From: Methylocystis sp. L43
Lineage (GTDB): Bacteria; Pseudomonadota; Alphaproteobacteria; Rhizobiales; Beijerinckiaceae
NCBI RefSeq assembly: GCF_015709525.1
Contig: NZ_JADNRA010000027.1
Location: 1-64,000 of the forward strand
Direction: 5' to 3'
DNA length: 64,000 nt
The notes under the pieces were generated by a model. It saw only the letters and a list, made by a program, of their open reading frames with translations. It did no database searches and was not told where the DNA came from. The first letter of the stretch is position 1. The number at the start of each line of letters is the position of its first letter. Made by a program: the position numbers and the translations under genes. Shown here one piece after another: positions 17,938-27,273 of this stretch.

Positions 17938-18964
17938 CGTCGCATTCGCCGCTCGAGACGATCATGCCGCCTGCCGAGAGGCGATCAGACAGGGCTCGCG
18001 TTCTTTCTTTGCGGCTTCGTTGATCTTGCCGCGTCGCGTGCGCGCGCCTGCCTATGGGCTTTACGCCTTCTGTCGTCTCTCGGACGACGCCGTCGATGTC
18101 GAAGGCGGCTCCTTTTCCGCCTTGGAACGGCTGCGGGAGCGATTGGCGGGCGCCTATGAGGGCCGTCCGTATCCCGTCGCCGCGGACCGCGCCATGGCGG
18201 ATCTCGTGCGCCGTTACGCCATTCCGCGCGCCGTGCCGGAGGCGCTGCTTGATGGCCTCGCATGGGACGCCGAAGGGCGCCGCTATGAGACGCTCGACGA
18301 ACTCTTCGATTACGCCGCGCGCGTCGCCGGAACCGTCGGCGTGATGATGACGTTGATGATGGGCGCGCGCGCGCCGCAGACATTGGCTCGGGCGTGCGAT
18401 CTCGGGATCGCCATGCAGCTCACCAACATCGCGCGCGACGTCGGCGAGGACGCGCGCGCCGGCCGGCTCTATCTGCCGCTTTGCTGGCTGCGCGAGGCGG
18501 GCGTCGATCCTGAAGGGTTTCTCGCGCGCCCAAACGCAACGCCGGCGCTCAAAGGCGTCGTCGCGCGGCTGCTACGCGAAGCTGACGCGCTCTACACGCG
18601 CGCGCGGCGCGGCATCGCGCAACTTCCTCTTTCCTGTCGGCCCGCGATTCTCGCCGCTGCGATGCTTTATGCCGAAATCGGGCGCGAACTCACGTCGCGC
18701 TGCGCGCTCGATTCGATCACGCATCGCGCGCGCGTCGGCTGCGCTCGAAAGCTGGCGCTCGTCGCCAGAGCCGGCGTCGCGTCGCCCTGGCTTTCGGGCG
18801 GCAAGCCTCTGCCGCCGCTCGACGCCGCGATGTTTTTAATCGAAGCGGTTGCGCATCATCCGGTCCGCCCGCTGCGCGAGGCAGACGAGGGCGCCCTGCC
18901 GCAGTTCCTGCGCGTGCTCGAAATGTTTGAACGTTTGGAGCGGGCCGAACGCTACGGCGACTAG
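17918..18964 (+). CDS. crtB: Phytoene synthase CrtB
   Basis: 348 residues from ATG 17918, inside the crtI 3' end. Condenses two geranylgeranyl diphosphates to phytoene. The two Asp-rich substrate motifs are present: RLSDDAVDVEGG near residue 50 and LTNIARDVGEDARAGRLYLP near residue 170. Cotranscribed with crtI as in other purple bacteria. Confidence 0.96.
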   Translation: MHPFSPDVAFAARDDHAACREAIRQGSRSFFAASLILPRRVRAPAYGLYAFCRLSDDAVDVEGGSFSALERLRERLAGAYEGRPYPVAADRAMADLVRRYAIPRAVPEALLDGLAWDAEGRRYETLDELFDYAARVAGTVGVMMTLMMGARAPQTLARACDLGIAMQLTNIARDVGEDARAGRLYLPLCWLREAGVDPEGFLARPNATPALKGVVARLLREADALYTRARRGIAQLPLSCRPAILAAAMLYAEIGRELTSRCALDSITHRARVGCARKLALVARAGVASPWLSGGKPLPPLDAAMFLIEAVAHHPVRPLREADEGALPQFLRVLEMFERLERAERYGD

Positions 18965-18968
18965 CGCA

Positions 18969-19112
18969 ATGTCGGATGAATATTTCGGCCTCGTCGAAAT
19001 GGTCCTTTCCTTCGGCCTGGTCATCGGCCTATGCGTCTGGCAGCTTTGGGCGCTGGAGAAGGCAAGAAAGCGTCTGCGCGACGAAAAGTCGAAGCCTGAC
19101 GAGAGAGGCTGA
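18969..19112 (+). CDS. Small single-span membrane protein after crtB
   Basis: 47 residues, not recognised. Starts 4 bases after the crtB stop with no strong ribosome site, so translational coupling is likely. One hydrophobic segment (MVLSFGLVIGLCVWQLWAL, about residues 11-29) is followed by a charged tail rich in Lys, Arg, Asp and Glu (KARKRLRDEKSKPDERG). The layout suggests a single-pass anchor with a cytoplasmic basic tail, in a place where a photosynthesis accessory peptide would fit. Confidence 0.6.
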   Translation: MSDEYFGLVEMVLSFGLVIGLCVWQLWALEKARKRLRDEKSKPDERG

Positions 19113-19124
19113 ACTTGCGCGGCG

Positions 19125-20027
19125 TCAGGCGCGGCGCGGCATCCGGAACGGCAGCATCAGCCGGACGAGCGGATTCGCGAAGCGATCGAGCGAGAGACTC
19201 TCATTGATCCAGTTGACCGCCTCGCCCCCAAACTTCGCCGCAACAAGCGAGCGGGAATAGAAGGGCGCGTCCTCGAAGCTGCGCAGCGCCTGCGCGACTC
19301 CATCATCCGCGCGCGTGCGGCGTTGGACGCGCCATTTCGTCGAAGGCAGCGGGGCGAGGGGCGGAGGGTCGAGCGTCTCCATACCCGATGCGCTGAATCG
19401 TAAGGCGAGCGACAGCGGAGCTTCCCGGCGTCGCTCGGCGTCGTAGAGAATTGCGGCGGCGTCGCCGATATTGGCGCGCGACCATGTCCAAAAAGCAAAG
19501 GCCTTTTCGAGCGGCTCGTCGCCGGCGTTCGTGTCGAAATAGCCGTGGCCTTTCCAGCGCAGGTCTGGCGCATCGAGATCAAGCGACACGCGCGCAACGG
19601 GCGCGATCGGCTGCCAGATATGATTGCCCTTGGTCTCCAGCAAAAATTCCTTCGTGTTGATCGCCAGAGGCTTCACAACAATTTCGCCGCGGATCGGTTT
19701 GGGCAGGGGCGCCGCAATCTCGTTGACGCGAATTGTCAGCGCGCCGTCGCGCCATTCCAGCGAGCTCGGTCCGATCAAGAGAACGTCGCGCGTGCGTTTA
19801 AGACTTTGGCGGCCACGTTCGGTCATCGCCCAGCGCGCGCCGCGCGGCCCGTAAAGCGCGACATTGACGGCGCAATGATTGAAGGGGTCGGCCCAACCCG
19901 ACCAGGCGTAATAGGGCGAGAAGACGCTGCCGATGAAGGCGATGACCGTCACACCGTATTCGCCATCATCGCTCAACGCATCGACATACCACCAGCGATA
20001 GCCGCTCGGCGCAACGGCCGCGTCGAA
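19125..20027 (-). CDS. crtC: Acyclic carotenoid 1,2-hydratase CrtC (start unresolved)
   Basis: About 300 residues. Adds water to the ends of neurosporene or lycopene in the spirilloxanthin/spheroidene route. The family N-terminus FDAAVAPSGYRWWYVDALSDDG and the IAFIGSVFSPYYAWSG core are clear, as is the later RWKGHGYFDTNAGDEPLEKAF. No ATG, GTG or TTG lies in frame just upstream of the conserved FDAAVAP: the nearest canonical start is TTG 19976, inside the conserved region, and the frame continues open backwards under crtD. The end coordinate given is the first conserved Phe, not a start codon. Overlaps the crtD 3' end by about 55 bases. Confidence 0.9.
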   Translation of the reverse strand, partial: FDAAVAPSGYRWWYVDALSDDGEYGVTVIAFIGSVFSPYYAWSGWADPFNHCAVNVALYGPRGARWAMTERGRQSLKRTRDVLLIGPSSLEWRDGALTIRVNEIAAPLPKPIRGEIVVKPLAINTKEFLLETKGNHIWQPIAPVARVSLDLDAPDLRWKGHGYFDTNAGDEPLEKAFAFWTWSRANIGDAAAILYDAERRREAPLSLALRFSASGMETLDPPPLAPLPSTKWRVQRRTRADDGVAQALRSFEDAPFYSRSLVAAKFGGEAVNWINESLSLDRFANPLVRLMLPFRMPRRA

Positions 20028-21508
20028 GCAAGGTCCGCCATCAGACTCTTCGCAGCGAGACGACCCGATATCGCCGCCATCGGCACGCCCGGGCCCGGAT
20101 GCGCGCTGCCCCCCGCGAGATATAGACCCGGAAGAAGCGTGCGCGATCCCGGCCGCGTGAAGGAGGCCATCCAGCCGTGCGACGCCTGGCCGTAGATCGC
20201 GCCGCCCGTCGCGGGAAAGAGCTGCGCGAAGTCCTTGGGCGTCGTGCGCGCGATCGCCTGCCGCGGCGCCTGGATGTCGAGACCGCAGTCGGCGAGAAAT
20301 CGCAAGGTCGTCTCCTCGCATTGGCGTAACTCCTCGGTCGAGATGTCTCGCGCGCCATCGACGGCGGGCGCGTTGACGAGCGCGAACAACCTTTCGTCGC
20401 TGGAACGGACGTCTTCGTCGCCGCGATCCTGCGCGCACACATAGACCGTCGGCGCGCGCGGCAGCCGGCGATCGCGGAAGATGTCGTCGAATTCGGCGCG
20501 GTAATCGCGCGAGAAGAACACATTGTGATGGGCGAGGGGAAAGCCGCGAACCCGCGCACGCATGGCGAATGTCACGGCCGAAAGCGACGGCTGCGCGCGC
20601 GTCGCGCTGTTCAGCGCGGCGATCGCGGGCGCGCCGAGAAGCCCCGCGCGCAGCGCGCCGGCGTCGCCGTTCATCACCACCGCATCGGCGCTGATGACCT
20701 CGCCTTGCTCGGTCTCGACGCCGGTGGCGCGCCCGCCCTCGACGAGAATGCGTCTTGCGTTTTGCCCATAGAAAATCCGCGCGCCGCGCGCGCGGGCGAG
20801 ATCGGCAAGCGCGACGGCGAGCCGATGCATGCCGCCTTCGACGCGCCACACGCCGTCCATTTCGACATGCGCGACGAGCATCAGAGTCGCCGGCGCCAAA
20901 AACGGCGACGAGCCGCAATAGGTCGCGTAGCGCCCGAAGAGCTGGCGCAGCCGCGGATCGCGAAAATATTTGCCGAGTTCGTCCCACATCGACGCAAAGG
21001 GCGAAATGCGCGTGAGATTGGCGAGGCCGGAAACGCCGGCGCGGCGCACGAGATCGATCGGGGTCGGCCGCTGCGCGAGAATGAAGGAGTCGCGCAGCGT
21101 CTCGTAGATGCCGCGCGCGCGCGCGCAGAAGCGCGCGAAACCTTCGGCCTCTCTTTTGCCGGCGAAGGCGTGGATGGCGTCAAAGCTGCGCGCCGGATCT
21201 GCGAAAAGATCCAGTCGTTCGCTTTCGCTCCAGGCGTGGCGCGCAAGCGTTTCCAGGCGAAGCAGCTTTACGCGATCGGAAAAATCGGCGTCGGCGTCAT
21301 CAAAGATTTGATCGAAGACCCATCGCATTGTCATGACGGTGGGCCCGGCGTCCAGCGCTAAGCCGCCCGCTTCGATCTCCCGCATCTTGCCGCCGGGAGA
21401 CTGCGCGCGCTCGAGCAATGTGACGTCGAAACCGCGCGTCGCCAGCAGCAGCGCGGAGACGAGCCCGCCGATGCCAGCGCCGATGACGACGACGCGATGC
21501 GTTCTCAT
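19973..21508 (-). CDS. crtD: Methoxyneurosporene/hydroxycarotenoid desaturase CrtD
   Basis: 511 residues from ATG 21508 (GGAAG upstream; an in-frame start 33 bases earlier is less likely). Introduces the 3,4 double bond into hydroxylated or methoxylated carotenoids. FAD fold VVVIGAGIGGLVSALLLATRGFDVTLLERAQSPGGKM at the N-terminus; C-terminal GLYLAGGSAHPGPGVPMAAISG is the CrtI/CrtD family end motif. Paired with crtC on the minus strand and divergent from crtE, which separates it from crtI. Confidence 0.95.
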   Translation of the reverse strand: MRTHRVVVIGAGIGGLVSALLLATRGFDVTLLERAQSPGGKMREIEAGGLALDAGPTVMTMRWVFDQIFDDADADFSDRVKLLRLETLARHAWSESERLDLFADPARSFDAIHAFAGKREAEGFARFCARARGIYETLRDSFILAQRPTPIDLVRRAGVSGLANLTRISPFASMWDELGKYFRDPRLRQLFGRYATYCGSSPFLAPATLMLVAHVEMDGVWRVEGGMHRLAVALADLARARGARIFYGQNARRILVEGGRATGVETEQGEVISADAVVMNGDAGALRAGLLGAPAIAALNSATRAQPSLSAVTFAMRARVRGFPLAHHNVFFSRDYRAEFDDIFRDRRLPRAPTVYVCAQDRGDEDVRSSDERLFALVNAPAVDGARDISTEELRQCEETTLRFLADCGLDIQAPRQAIARTTPKDFAQLFPATGGAIYGQASHGWMASFTRPGSRTLLPGLYLAGGSAHPGPGVPMAAISGRLAAKSLMADLASTRPLRRAAIAGGMSMR

Positions 21509-21599
21509 TCGCTTCCATCCCGATAGCAGATAGCGGCGCACGCGCGCCGCGCCGCTGCGTCACCACGTCGGAAAAAGAGTTGATCGAACTTCCAGCTTG

Positions 21600-21617
21600 T
21601 GTCAATCTATATTGACA
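21600..21617. promoter_or_regulatory. PpsR/CrtJ operator shared by crtD-crtC and crtE-crtF
   Basis: Exact TGT-N12-ACA with an AT-rich centre in the 149-bp divergent gap. Each half also reads as a TTGACA-like -35 element (one per strand), so one bound PpsR tetramer could cover both promoters. Confidence 0.85.
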
Positions 21618-21657
21618 TAAATGAAGACCACAAAACATTACATAGCGGAGGCGGGCC

Positions 21658-22527
21658 ATGCAAATTGCCGACCGTATCGAACAGGCGCTGGACCGCGCCG
21701 TGGCGCTGGCGCAGGGTCCCGGCGCGCCGCCGCTGCTGGCGTCGGCGCTGCGCTACGCCGTATTTCCCGCAGGCCACCGCATCCGCCCGCAGCTTTGCCT
21801 TGCCGTGGCAGGCGCCTGTGGCGACGCCGATCCGGAGTCGGCCGACGCCGCCGCGGCGGCGATCGAACTTTTGCATTGCGCCTCGCTCGTCCATGACGAT
21901 CTGCCCTGTTTCGACGATTCCGCCCTGCGTCGCGGCAAGGCCTCTGTCCACGCCGAATATGGCGCGCCCCTCGCCGTGCTGACCGGCGACGCGCTCATCG
22001 TTCACGCCTTTGCGACGCTTCGGCCGGTCGCGGCGCGCGACCCGGCGCGGATGGCGGCGCTGCTCGGCATCGTGGCCGAGGCGGTCGGATCGCCAGGCGG
22101 CATCGTCGCCGGGCAGGCCTGGGAATGCGAAGTCGCCGTGCCGCTGGCCGATTACCAGCGGGCAAAGACAGGCGCGCTTTTCGTCGCCGCGACGCGTGCC
22201 GGCGCGGCCGCCGCCGGCGTTGACGCCGAGCCCTGGCGCATGCTCGGCGACAAACTCGGCGAGGCCTATCAGGTCGCGGACGATCTGCGCGACGTGCTGT
22301 GCGACGCTGACGAACTTGGCAAGCCCATCGGCCAGGACGCCGTGCGCCTGCGCCCCAACGCCGCGGCGCAGCTCGGCGTCGGCGGCGCCAAGGCGAGGCT
22401 CGAGGAGCTGGTCAAGGGGGCGGTCGAATCCATTCCCGACTGTCCCGGAGCGGCCGAATTGCGCGCGCTGATCAAGGCTCAGACGGCGCTGTTCTTTCCC
22501 AAACAGCTCGCCCGTGAAGCGGCCTGA
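21658..22527 (+). CDS. crtE: Geranylgeranyl diphosphate synthase CrtE
   Basis: 289 residues; GGAGGCGGG before the ATG. Makes C20 diphosphate for both carotenoids and the bacteriochlorophyll tail. First Asp-rich motif HDDLPCFDDSALRRGKASVH near residue 80, second motif YQVADDLRDVL near residue 207. First gene after the shared PpsR operator, 11 bp before crtF. Confidence 0.96.
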   Translation: MQIADRIEQALDRAVALAQGPGAPPLLASALRYAVFPAGHRIRPQLCLAVAGACGDADPESADAAAAAIELLHCASLVHDDLPCFDDSALRRGKASVHAEYGAPLAVLTGDALIVHAFATLRPVAARDPARMAALLGIVAEAVGSPGGIVAGQAWECEVAVPLADYQRAKTGALFVAATRAGAAAAGVDAEPWRMLGDKLGEAYQVADDLRDVLCDADELGKPIGQDAVRLRPNAAAQLGVGGAKARLEELVKGAVESIPDCPGAAELRALIKAQTALFFPKQLAREAA

Positions 22528-22538
22528 GGGGCCGACGG

Positions 22539-23672
22539 GTGTCGGCCGCCTCACATCCCGCGCCTGGCGGTCGCGCCGCTTGGCGCGAACGCTGGCTCAA
22601 CTGGCGCAACGGCCTCGTCGCCGATCCGCGATTCCAGCGCTGGGCGGCGGTTTCGCCGTTCACGCGATCCATTGCGCAGCGCCGCGCCAAGGCGCTTTTC
22701 GATCTTTGCGCCGGCTTCGTCTATTCGCAGATCCTGCTCGCCTGCGTGCGGCTGCGCCTCTTTGAGACGCTCGCGGCCGGCCCGCAGGATGTAAACGAGA
22801 TCGCTTCACGACTCGCACTCTCGCCCGAGGCCGCGCAGCGCCTGCTGCGCGCCGCGGCGTCGCTGCGTCTCTTACGCGCATTGCCGAATGATCGCTTCGC
22901 CCTCGATGATCTTGGCGCCTCGATGCTCGGCAATCCTTCGGTCGCCGCCTTTGTCGAGCATCACACGCTGCTTTACGACGATCTGCGCGACCCGGTCGCG
23001 CTGCTGCGCGGCGAAACGAGGACGCGGCTCTCGGATTTCTGGCCCTACGCCAAAGGCGGCGCCGGGGATGAGGCGGCGTGCGGCGCCTATAGCGAACTGA
23101 TGGCGCGCTCGCAAAAGCTCATCGCGCAAGACGTGCTCGACGCCTATCCGCTCGGCCGCCACAAGTGTCTGCTCGATCTGGGAGGCGGCGAGGGCGCGTT
23201 CGTCGCCGCCGTCGCGGCAAGGCATCCAGCGCTGCGCCTGCAGCTCTTCGATCTGCCGCCGGTGGCTGCGCGGGCGCGCCGCATGCTCGCTGGGCGAGGG
23301 CTCGCGCGCGTCCAGGTTCATGCGGGAAGCTTTCTCGAAGCGCCGCCGCCCACAGGCGCCGACGTCGTGACGCTCATTCGCGTGCTGCACGATCATGACG
23401 ACGCCACGGCCCTCGCGGCGCTGCGCGCGGCCCACGCGGCGCTGCCGCCGGGGGGAAGGCTGCTCGTCGCGGAACCCTTGGCGGAGACGCGGGGGGCGGA
23501 GGAGATCGGCGACGCCTATTTCGGCTTCTATCTGCTCGCCATGGGCAGCGGTCGGCCGCGCCGAAAGGCTGAGATGTTTCAGATCATCCAGGCCACTGGT
23601 TTTGAACGCATTCGCCTCCTCAAATCGCCGCGTCCGCTCTTTGCCAGCGTTCTGACCGCGCACCGAGTGTAA
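22539..23672 (+). CDS. crtF: Hydroxyneurosporene O-methyltransferase CrtF
   Basis: 377 residues, GTG start with GAGGGG upstream. Methylates the 1-hydroxyl group of carotenoids using SAM. Winged-helix dimerisation half first, then the SAM-binding motif LLDLGGGEGAFVAAVAARHP (about 210-229) and VVTLIRVLHDHDD typical of COMT-like enzymes. crtC, crtD and crtF together point to a spirilloxanthin-type end product; crtA is absent here. Confidence 0.94.
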   Translation: MSAASHPAPGGRAAWRERWLNWRNGLVADPRFQRWAAVSPFTRSIAQRRAKALFDLCAGFVYSQILLACVRLRLFETLAAGPQDVNEIASRLALSPEAAQRLLRAAASLRLLRALPNDRFALDDLGASMLGNPSVAAFVEHHTLLYDDLRDPVALLRGETRTRLSDFWPYAKGGAGDEAACGAYSELMARSQKLIAQDVLDAYPLGRHKCLLDLGGGEGAFVAAVAARHPALRLQLFDLPPVAARARRMLAGRGLARVQVHAGSFLEAPPPTGADVVTLIRVLHDHDDATALAALRAAHAALPPGGRLLVAEPLAETRGAEEIGDAYFGFYLLAMGSGRPRRKAEMFQIIQATGFERIRLLKSPRPLFASVLTAHRV

Positions 23673-23685
23673 TATTTACTTGACG
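23668..23685 (+). promoter_or_regulatory. Upstream half-site pair of the bchC PpsR operator
   Basis: TGT-N12-ACG, one base off the consensus, beginning inside the crtF stop region. Ends exactly 8 bp before the perfect site at 23694. Confidence 0.65.
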
Positions 23686-23693
23686 TTTTATTC

Positions 23694-23711
23694 TGTCTTT
23701 ATAAACTGACA
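23694..23711 (+). promoter_or_regulatory. Downstream PpsR/CrtJ operator of bchC
   Basis: Exact TGT-N12-ACA about 50 bp before bchC. With 23668 it forms the tandem pair with 8-bp spacing known from the Rhodobacter bchC promoter, where CrtJ binds cooperatively. Confidence 0.85.
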
Positions 23712-23761
23712 GAATGTCGGGGTAGGTTTACGTTGCCCCAAGCGCGCGCCGCGAAAGGCCG

Positions 23762-24706
23762 ATGATGTTGGAAGCGCTTGCCATCGTCCTTGAAGAGCCA
23801 GGAAGGCTGGCGCTCAGCCGCCTGCCGCTCGACGCGCCCGGCGCCGACGACGTCGTCGTCGAAACCGCCTGGAGCGGAATCAGCACTGGCACGGAGCGAC
23901 TCCTCTATAGCGGGCGCATGCCGGACTTCCCGGGCATGGGCTATCCGCTCGTCCCCGGCTACGAGACCGTCGGCGAAATCGTCGAAGCGGGTCCCGCCAG
24001 CGGCTATAGCGTCGGTCAGCGCGTCTTTGCGCCGGGAGCGACCTGCTACGGCGCCGTTCGAGGACTGTTTGGCGGCGCCGCCTCGCATCTTGTCGTCAAG
24101 GGCGCTCGCGTCGCCGCCATTCCCAGGGAGCTTGGCGACAGAGGCGTGCTGCTTGCGCTCGCAGCCACCGCGCAACACGCGCGCGGCGACGTCGCGGCGC
24201 AAGGCGCCGAGCTCATTGTCGGACATGGCGTGCTTGGACGGTTGCTCGCGCGTCTTTCCGTCGCTGCCGGCGGCGCGCCGACCGTGTGGGAGCGCGATCC
24301 GCAACGCGCCGAAGGCGCCGAAACCTATCTCGTGACGACGCCGGAAGAAGATGCGCGCCGCGACTATCGCGTGATCTATGACGTCAGCGGCGATCCGACG
24401 ATACTCGACGCTCTGATCGCGCGTCTCGCGCCTGGCGGCGAGATCGTTCTCGCCGGCTTTTATGAGCGTCCCCTCGCTTTCGCCTTTCCGCCCGCCTTCA
24501 TGCGCGAGGCGCGCCTGCGGGTCGCGGCCCAGTGGCGCCCTGACGATCTCAAGAGCGTCATTCGTCTCGTCGAAGAAGGACGTCTTTCGCTCGAAGGGTT
24601 GATCACGCATCGGCGCTTCGCGCTGCAAGCGCGAGACGCCTATCCGATCGCCTTCGACGATCCGCGCTGTCTAAAAATGGTTCTCGATTGGAGAGCGGTA
24701 GCATGA
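23762..24706 (+). CDS. bchC: Bacteriochlorophyllide a dehydrogenase BchC
   Basis: 314 residues. Oxidises the 3-hydroxyethyl group to 3-acetyl in bacteriochlorophyllide a synthesis. Medium-chain dehydrogenase fold: ETAWSGISTGTERLLYSGRMPDF near the N-terminus and YPLVPGYETVGEIVEAG are typical of BchC. Two adjacent ATGs (23762 and 23765) are possible. First gene of the bchCXYZ-puf superoperon; the stop overlaps bchX. Confidence 0.95.
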   Translation: MMLEALAIVLEEPGRLALSRLPLDAPGADDVVVETAWSGISTGTERLLYSGRMPDFPGMGYPLVPGYETVGEIVEAGPASGYSVGQRVFAPGATCYGAVRGLFGGAASHLVVKGARVAAIPRELGDRGVLLALAATAQHARGDVAAQGAELIVGHGVLGRLLARLSVAAGGAPTVWERDPQRAEGAETYLVTTPEEDARRDYRVIYDVSGDPTILDALIARLAPGGEIVLAGFYERPLAFAFPPAFMREARLRVAAQWRPDDLKSVIRLVEEGRLSLEGLITHRRFALQARDAYPIAFDDPRCLKMVLDWRAVA

Positions 24707-25719
24707 ATGACGCGCAAGGCTTTCTCACCGCCGACGAACTCGCCAATCCGCCCGCGCATATTCTGCGCGAGGAAGCCGCAATAGAACCAGATCCGGCGCC
24801 GACGACCGCGACCAAAGACACACAAATCATCGCGATCTACGGCAAGGGCGGCATCGGCAAGAGCTTCACCCTCGCCAATCTCTCCTACATGATGGCGCAG
24901 CAGGGAAAGAAAGTGCTGCTCATCGGCTGTGATCCAAAGAGCGACACGACCTCGCTGCTGTTTGGCGGACGCGCCTGCCCAACGATCATCGAAACATCGA
25001 CGAAGAAAAAACTTGCGGGCGACCAGGTCGCGATCGGCGATGTCTGCTTCAAGCGCGACGGCGTCTTCGCTATGGAGCTCGGCGGGCCGGAGGTCGGACG
25101 CGGTTGTGGCGGACGCGGCATCATTCACGGATTCGAGCTCCTGGAAAAGCTCGGCTTCCATGAATGGGGATTTGACTACGTTCTGCTGGACTTCCTCGGC
25201 GATGTGGTCTGCGGCGGCTTCGGCCTGCCGATCGCGCGCGACATGTGCCAGAAGGTCATCGTCGTCGGCTCGAATGATCTGCAGTCGCTCTATGTCGCCA
25301 ACAATGTCTGCTCGGCGGTGGAATATTTCCATAAGCTCGGCGGCAATGTCGGCGTCGGCGGCCTCGTCATCAACAAGGACGACGGCACGGGCGAAGCGCA
25401 GGCCTTTGCGAAGGCGGCCGGCATTCCGATTCTGGCGTCAATCCCGGCCGACGACGACATCCGCCGAAAGAGCGCGAACTACGAAATCATCGGCCGTCCC
25501 GATGGACGCTGGGGCGCGCTGTTCGCCGAACTCGCCGCAAATGTCGCCGACGCGAAGGCGCATCGTCCGACGCCGCTGACGCAGGACGAACTGCTCGGCC
25601 TTTTCTCCGGCGAATCTGTCGGACGCGATGTCGTGCTCGAGCCTGCGACGCCGCAGGACATGTGCGGCGGAACGCTGACGCAAAAACCCTCTCTCGAAGT
25701 CGTCTACGAAGCGATCTGA
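24703..25719 (+). CDS. bchX: Chlorophyllide reductase iron protein BchX
   Basis: 338 residues from ATG 24703, overlapping the bchC stop, GGAGAG upstream. NifH-like ATPase that reduces BchYZ for reduction of the chlorin B ring. P-loop [16 protein letters not shown], switch GCDPKSDTT, and the bridging [4Fe-4S] ligands in GRGCGGRG and DVVCGGFGLP. The N-terminal extension of about 35 residues before the P-loop distinguishes it from BchL (59667) and NifH (1). Confidence 0.96.
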   Translation: MNDAQGFLTADELANPPAHILREEAAIEPDPAPTTATKDTQIIAIYGKGGIGKSFTLANLSYMMAQQGKKVLLIGCDPKSDTTSLLFGGRACPTIIETSTKKKLAGDQVAIGDVCFKRDGVFAMELGGPEVGRGCGGRGIIHGFELLEKLGFHEWGFDYVLLDFLGDVVCGGFGLPIARDMCQKVIVVGSNDLQSLYVANNVCSAVEYFHKLGGNVGVGGLVINKDDGTGEAQAFAKAAGIPILASIPADDDIRRKSANYEIIGRPDGRWGALFAELAANVADAKAHRPTPLTQDELLGLFSGESVGRDVVLEPATPQDMCGGTLTQKPSLEVVYEAI

Positions 25720-25731
25720 GGGAAGCGAAAG

Positions 25732-27273
25732 ATGGATGATCTCGGCTCCAACACGATCGCTCTCGACACGGCGAATGATATCGCCGCCCCGGCGCTGCAG
25801 ACGGATGGGCTCGGCTGTCATGCGGGCAAGGAGAGGCTGCGCTCCGCCGCCGAAGCCGCCGGCATGAGCGAGACGCTCGGCCAATATGCGAAAGACTATC
25901 CGCAAGGCCCGCACGATCAGCCGCAGAGCATGTGTCCCGCCTTCGGATCGCTGCGCGTCGGCCTGCGCATGCGCCGCACGGCGATGGTGCTTTCGGGCTC
26001 GGCCTGCTGCGTCTATGGCCTCACCTTCACCTCGCATTTCTATGGCGCGAAGCGCACCGTCGGCTATGTGCCGTTCAATTCCGAGACGCTCGTCACCGGC
26101 AAATTATTCGAGGACATTCGCGACGCGGTTCACGCCCTCGCCGATCCTGAGACTTATGACGCAATCGTCGTCATCAATCTCTGTGTGCCGACGGCGTCGG
26201 GCGTGCCGCTTCGACTGCTGCCGAAAGAGATCAACGGCGTGCGCATTATCGGCATCGACGTGCCGGGCTTTGGCGTGCCGACGCATGCCGAGGCAAAGGA
26301 TGTGCTCGCCGGCGCCATGCTGCGCTTCGCGCGGCTCGAGGCGGAGCAGGGACCCGTACAGGCGCCGCGCGCGCCGCGCGCCGAGAAGCCGACCGTCTCA
26401 CTGCTCGGCGAAATGTTTCCTGCCGATCCGATACAGATCGGCGCGATGCTGGATCTCATGGGCCTCGCCGCCGGCCCGGTGACGCCGACGCGCGAATGGC
26501 GCGAACTTTATGGCGCGCTGGATTGCACGGCGGTCGCCGCGATTCATCCGTTCTACGCCTCCTGCGTGCGTGAATTTGAATCCGCTGGGCGCGCCGTGGT
26601 GGGTTCGGCGCCCGTCGGTCACGACGGAACGGCCGCCTGGCTCGAGGCGATCGGCGCCGCCTGCAACGTCGCGCGCGAAACGATCGACGCGGCGAAGAAT
26701 CGCCTGCTGCCTGCAATAAAAGGCGCCCTGTCAGCGGCCCCGATCTCCGGACGCGTGACGCTCTCGGGCTATGAAGGCTCCGAGCTGCTCGTCGGACGCC
26801 TGCTCGTCGAGTCCGGCGCCGATCTTCGCTATGTCGGCACCGCCTGTCCGCGCACGCGCTTTTCCGAGGCCGACCGCGACTGGCTCGAAGCGAAGGGCGT
26901 GCATGTGCAGTTTCGCGCCTCGCTCGAACAGGACTTCGCCGCCTTCGACGAATTCAAGCCCGATCTCGCCATCGGCACAACGCCGGTGGTGCAGAAGGCG
27001 AAGCAGAATGCGACGCCGGCGCTCTATTTCACCAATCTCATCTCCGCGCGCCCGCTGATGGGCGTCGCCGGCGCCGGCTCGCTTGCGAAAGTCGTCAACA
27101 CGGCCATCGCAAATCGGGCGCGCTTCGACGAAATGAATGATTTCTTCGAAGGCGTGGGCAAGGGATTCGCGGCAGGCGTTTGGCAGGATGTTCCGCGGGA
27201 CCGTCCCGAGTTCGCTAAGAAGCAGCGCGCGAAAGCCGCGGCGAAGCCCATCGAGGAGATGGGCGCATGCTAG
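25732..27273 (+). CDS. bchY: Chlorophyllide reductase subunit BchY
   Basis: 513 residues. NifD-like half of the catalytic (BchYZ)2 complex. Conserved Cys ligand contexts visible: [13 protein letters not shown] and [16 protein letters not shown] in the first 100 residues. GGGAAG lies 6 bases before the ATG. Overlaps bchZ by 7 bases. Confidence 0.95.
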   Translation: MDDLGSNTIALDTANDIAAPALQTDGLGCHAGKERLRSAAEAAGMSETLGQYAKDYPQGPHDQPQSMCPAFGSLRVGLRMRRTAMVLSGSACCVYGLTFTSHFYGAKRTVGYVPFNSETLVTGKLFEDIRDAVHALADPETYDAIVVINLCVPTASGVPLRLLPKEINGVRIIGIDVPGFGVPTHAEAKDVLAGAMLRFARLEAEQGPVQAPRAPRAEKPTVSLLGEMFPADPIQIGAMLDLMGLAAGPVTPTREWRELYGALDCTAVAAIHPFYASCVREFESAGRAVVGSAPVGHDGTAAWLEAIGAACNVARETIDAAKNRLLPAIKGALSAAPISGRVTLSGYEGSELLVGRLLVESGADLRYVGTACPRTRFSEADRDWLEAKGVHVQFRASLEQDFAAFDEFKPDLAIGTTPVVQKAKQNATPALYFTNLISARPLMGVAGAGSLAKVVNTAIANRARFDEMNDFFEGVGKGFAAGVWQDVPRDRPEFAKKQRAKAAAKPIEEMGAC

